Below, piece by piece: positions 62,044 to 64,000 of a DNA stretch of 64,000 nt (its first letter is position 1; each line of letters begins with the position of its first letter). Source of the stretch: an uncultured Dorea sp. (lineage in GTDB: Bacteria; Bacillota; Clostridia; Lachnospirales; Lachnospiraceae); the NCBI GenBank assembly GCA_910584095.1, contig CAJTYU010000003.1:41881-105880 (forward strand), read 5' to 3'. The notes beneath the pieces were generated by a model. That model saw nothing but the letters and a program-made list of their open reading frames with translations, searched no databases and was not told the DNA's origin. Position numbers and translations under genes: made by a program.

Positions 62044-62658
62044 ATGAAAAAACTAGTGGCGGCGGCTTTGGCGGGGGTAATGGTGCTGTCCATGGCGGCG
62101 TGCGGCGCAAAGGATTTTGACGCGAAGGGTTACGTTCAAGGAATGCTTGACGCTCAGTTCAAAGGGGAATATGCGGCGCATGCAGAGGATACGGGCGAAA
62201 GCGAGGATACGGTTAAACAGCAGATCGAGGATGAAAACCGAAGCGATATGGAGTTGATTGTAAGTGCTTTGGGACTTAATCCGACCGAGGAAGAGCTTCA
62301 GGAATGCGTGGACTTGATAACAGAAGGGTTCAAAAAAATAGAATACGAAGTACAGGATGCAGTAAAGGATGAAAATGATAATTATACGGTAGACGTTGTG
62401 GTAACTCCGATTGGCATCTTGGATAGTGTGAACGATATATTAGCAGAAAAACTCCAAGGGGAGAATGCGGCTGACGCAAGCAAATATATGGCGATGTTTA
62501 ATGAAGCCATTAAGGAAAGTATCGAACAGGCGGAAACTTTTGAACAGGAAACAGTTACTTTGAATGTAACTTATACAGAAGAAGGGAACAATCGTATTTA
62601 TTCGGTCAATGAAGCTGATTTGACAGAACTTGTTACCATTGCGACTCATCAGCAGTAG
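62044..62658 (+). CDS. Lipoprotein, DUF5105-like
   Basis: A 204-residue secreted lipoprotein. The signal ends at LSMAACGAK, with the lipidated Cys at residue 20. The mature part is acidic and repeats helix-forming stretches (GYVQGMLDAQFKGEY, EELQECVDLITEGF) before a beta-rich C-terminus. AAGGAGG precedes the ATG. I recognise only a general resemblance to clostridial DUF5105 lipoproteins. Its position between two Mur ligases suggests a cell-envelope role. Confidence 0.78.
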   Translation: MKKLVAAALAGVMVLSMAACGAKDFDAKGYVQGMLDAQFKGEYAAHAEDTGESEDTVKQQIEDENRSDMELIVSALGLNPTEEELQECVDLITEGFKKIEYEVQDAVKDENDNYTVDVVVTPIGILDSVNDILAEKLQGENAADASKYMAMFNEAIKESIEQAETFEQETVTLNVTYTEEGNNRIYSVNEADLTELVTIATHQQ

Positions 62659-62661
62659 AGG

Positions 62662-62694
62662 AAAGAGATTGCGTGAAAGCGCAATCTCTTTTCA
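62662..62694 (+). terminator. Terminator after the lipoprotein gene
   Basis: AAAGAGATTGCG (62662-62673) pairs with CGCAATCTCTTT (62680-62691), 12 bp, with a short T run. The following 240 bp hold a GC-rich hairpin (GCCCGCG near 62750, CGCGGGC near 62773) and no gene. Confidence 0.85.
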
Positions 62695-62929
62695 TGATAT
62701 TAGGAAATTTTGTTTCTTAAATATTAGGAAATCCTGCGGCAGGATGCGCGCCCGCGCGAAGAAAAATATGTCGCGGGCGGCCGCTTGGCATGGAGAGACA
62801 GGATTTTGGCCGTTTGCGGGCTGTTGGAGAGCGCGTGCACTGTAACTTTTTGACAGATGGAAATGATTGACGGTATCCTTTATTTATGGGAGAATAATAA
62901 ATAAGGCTTATTCTTAAGGGGCTGTCAGT

Positions 62930-64000
62930 ATGAGGCTTTCACAACTTCTGAGACAGATTACTTACCGAGTAGTAAAGGGTACGAAGGATATTGAGATTCA
63001 GGCGCTTCGGTGTGATTCGAGGCTGGTGGAAACAGGGGATGTGTTTGTCTGCATCAAGGGCTATGAGACGGATGGGCACAGGTTTCTTTCGGAGGCTCTC
63101 GCGAGAGGGGCGTCGGCCGTAATTGTTCAGGAGAGCTGTCCGAAATGCAGAGGGCAGAAGAGCTGCTTTGGATGCTGTATGCCGATGGGAGACGCCGCGG
63201 TAATCAGTGTGCCGGATACCCGGTATGCGCTTGCGTCAATGGCGGCGGCTTATTACGGATACCCAGCCAGAGAGCTTACGATGATTGGAATAACCGGGAC
63301 TAAGGGAAAGACTACCACCGCCTATCTGATCCGGGAAGGGCTGCGGGCCGCGGGCCGTAAGGCAGGGCTTATCGGTACTGTAGAGATTGACACCGGGAAA
63401 CGCATATGTACCTGCAGCAATACTACGCCGGAGTCCTTACAGATTCAGGAATATCTTCGCGAGATGGCTGACAACGGCTGTGACAGCGCGGTAATGGAGG
63501 TGTCTTCTCAGGCGCTGAAACTGCGCCGCACAGAGGGAATATGTTTCGCGGCAGGCATTTTTACTAATCTGGGAAGGGATCATATCGGTCCCGGGGAACA
63601 TGCAGATATGGAGGAATATCTGCAGTGTAAAAGGAAATTGTTTTTTCAGTGCGAGACGGCGGTTGGCAATGCGGATGATGCGTGTCTGCCTAGGATCTGG
63701 AAGGGGACGCCTTGCAGAAAGGTGACGTATGGCATACGCCGGCAGAAAAAGGCATATGGGAGTCAGAAAGCGGAAGCGTTTCCGCGGGATATGCGCAGGC
63801 TTGATTATGCTGCGTCGGACATTGTATATACGGACAGCGGGAGTGTGCTGGGAGTCGGATGCCGGGTGGAAGGGCGTATGGCGGGAGAGCTGAACTTGGA
63901 GATGCCCGGAGCATATAATATATCCAATGGATTAGCGGCGGCTGCTGCCCTGCGGGAAGTTGGGATACCGGAAGATCGAATTTTTCCGGCGCTTGAAAGG
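62930..64000 (+). CDS. murE: UDP-N-acetylmuramyl-tripeptide synthetase MurE (3' end beyond window)
   Basis: An open frame of 357 codons runs off the window end; a full MurE is near 490 residues. It starts MRLSQLLRQITYRV. The domain order is clear: CDSRLVETGDVFVCIKG, P-loop GITGTKGKTTTAYL (about residue 120), TTPESLQIQEYL, MEVSSQALKLRR and NLGRDHIGPGEH. The amino-acid specificity loop lies beyond the window, so diaminopimelate or lysine use cannot be read. An insertion with six cysteines (CPKCRGQKSCFGCC, about 66-79) is unusual and may bind zinc. Confidence 0.88.
   Translation, partial: MRLSQLLRQITYRVVKGTKDIEIQALRCDSRLVETGDVFVCIKGYETDGHRFLSEALARGASAVIVQESCPKCRGQKSCFGCCMPMGDAAVISVPDTRYALASMAAAYYGYPARELTMIGITGTKGKTTTAYLIREGLRAAGRKAGLIGTVEIDTGKRICTCSNTTPESLQIQEYLREMADNGCDSAVMEVSSQALKLRRTEGICFAAGIFTNLGRDHIGPGEHADMEEYLQCKRKLFFQCETAVGNADDACLPRIWKGTPCRKVTYGIRRQKKAYGSQKAEAFPRDMRRLDYAASDIVYTDSGSVLGVGCRVEGRMAGELNLEMPGAYNISNGLAAAAALREVGIPEDRIFPALER

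Overview
The window reads as chromosomal DNA of an anaerobic, spore-forming, Gram-positive gut-type Clostridium relative, most likely Lachnospiraceae. This is inferred from a ferredoxin-linked 2-oxoacid oxidoreductase, a spoIIA-sigF-spoVA sporulation block, a T-box leader before valS, purine-rich Shine-Dalgarno sites before almost every gene, and several PTS and ABC sugar operons. No phage, plasmid, CRISPR array or intact insertion sequence was seen.

Layout. 1-3217: a tandem hairpin repeat, then the four-subunit oxidoreductase porGDAB. 3253-5784 (minus): a cobalt/nickel ECF importer, cbiM-cbiQ-cbiO. 6023-9740: an AraC regulator divergent from galK-galT. 9741-13325: a possible IS remnant, a CLC Cl-/H+ antiporter and a CapA-like phosphoesterase. 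13401-20385: tRNA-Pro, a divergent DapB-like/carbamate-kinase-like pair, then ylmC-like, nrdR, truA, a FapA-like protein, exonuclease III and an isochorismatase-like hydrolase. 20434-29167: an SDR, an RND exporter with a large coiled-coil insertion, an HD hydrolase, DUF1848, an AEC carrier and a ferredoxin-fused aldo/keto reductase behind a MerR-type promoter. 29229-37472: T-box-valS, an LtaS-like enzyme, folC, a 45-residue ORF and a TPR protein. 37698-41056: spoIIAA-spoIIAB-sigF, a 53-residue membrane ORF and spoVAA-AB-AC, followed by a 34-residue ORF and tRNA-Gln/tRNA-Pro.

The right third is accessory carbohydrate and cell-wall metabolism. 43163-50720: a LacI regulator, twin palindromic operators, an ABC importer, a GH32 fructosidase and a cytoplasmic GH91 beta-helix enzyme. 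Together these look like a system that imports a difructose anhydride (or a fructo-oligosaccharide) and breaks it down inside the cell. 50883-57274: a mannose-family PTS (IIA, IIB, IIC, IID) with a class II aldolase, a zinc alcohol dehydrogenase, a GntR/UTRA regulator and a cupin. Similar ACCACT(G/T)GT-type operator sites lie in three of its promoters. 57414-64000: a YitT protein, then an ATP-grasp ligase, an aspartate/glutamate racemase, a MurE-like ligase, a lipoprotein and a second MurE that runs off the window. This set suggests that a D-amino acid is made and attached to peptidoglycan precursors.

The strongest candidates for new biology are the GH91/GH32/ABC locus, the ATP-grasp-racemase-Mur ligase cluster, the DapB-like/carbamate-kinase-like pair with altered active-site motifs, the RND pump with an internal coiled coil, and several unannotated small proteins. 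All assignments come from reading motifs and context; no database search was run.
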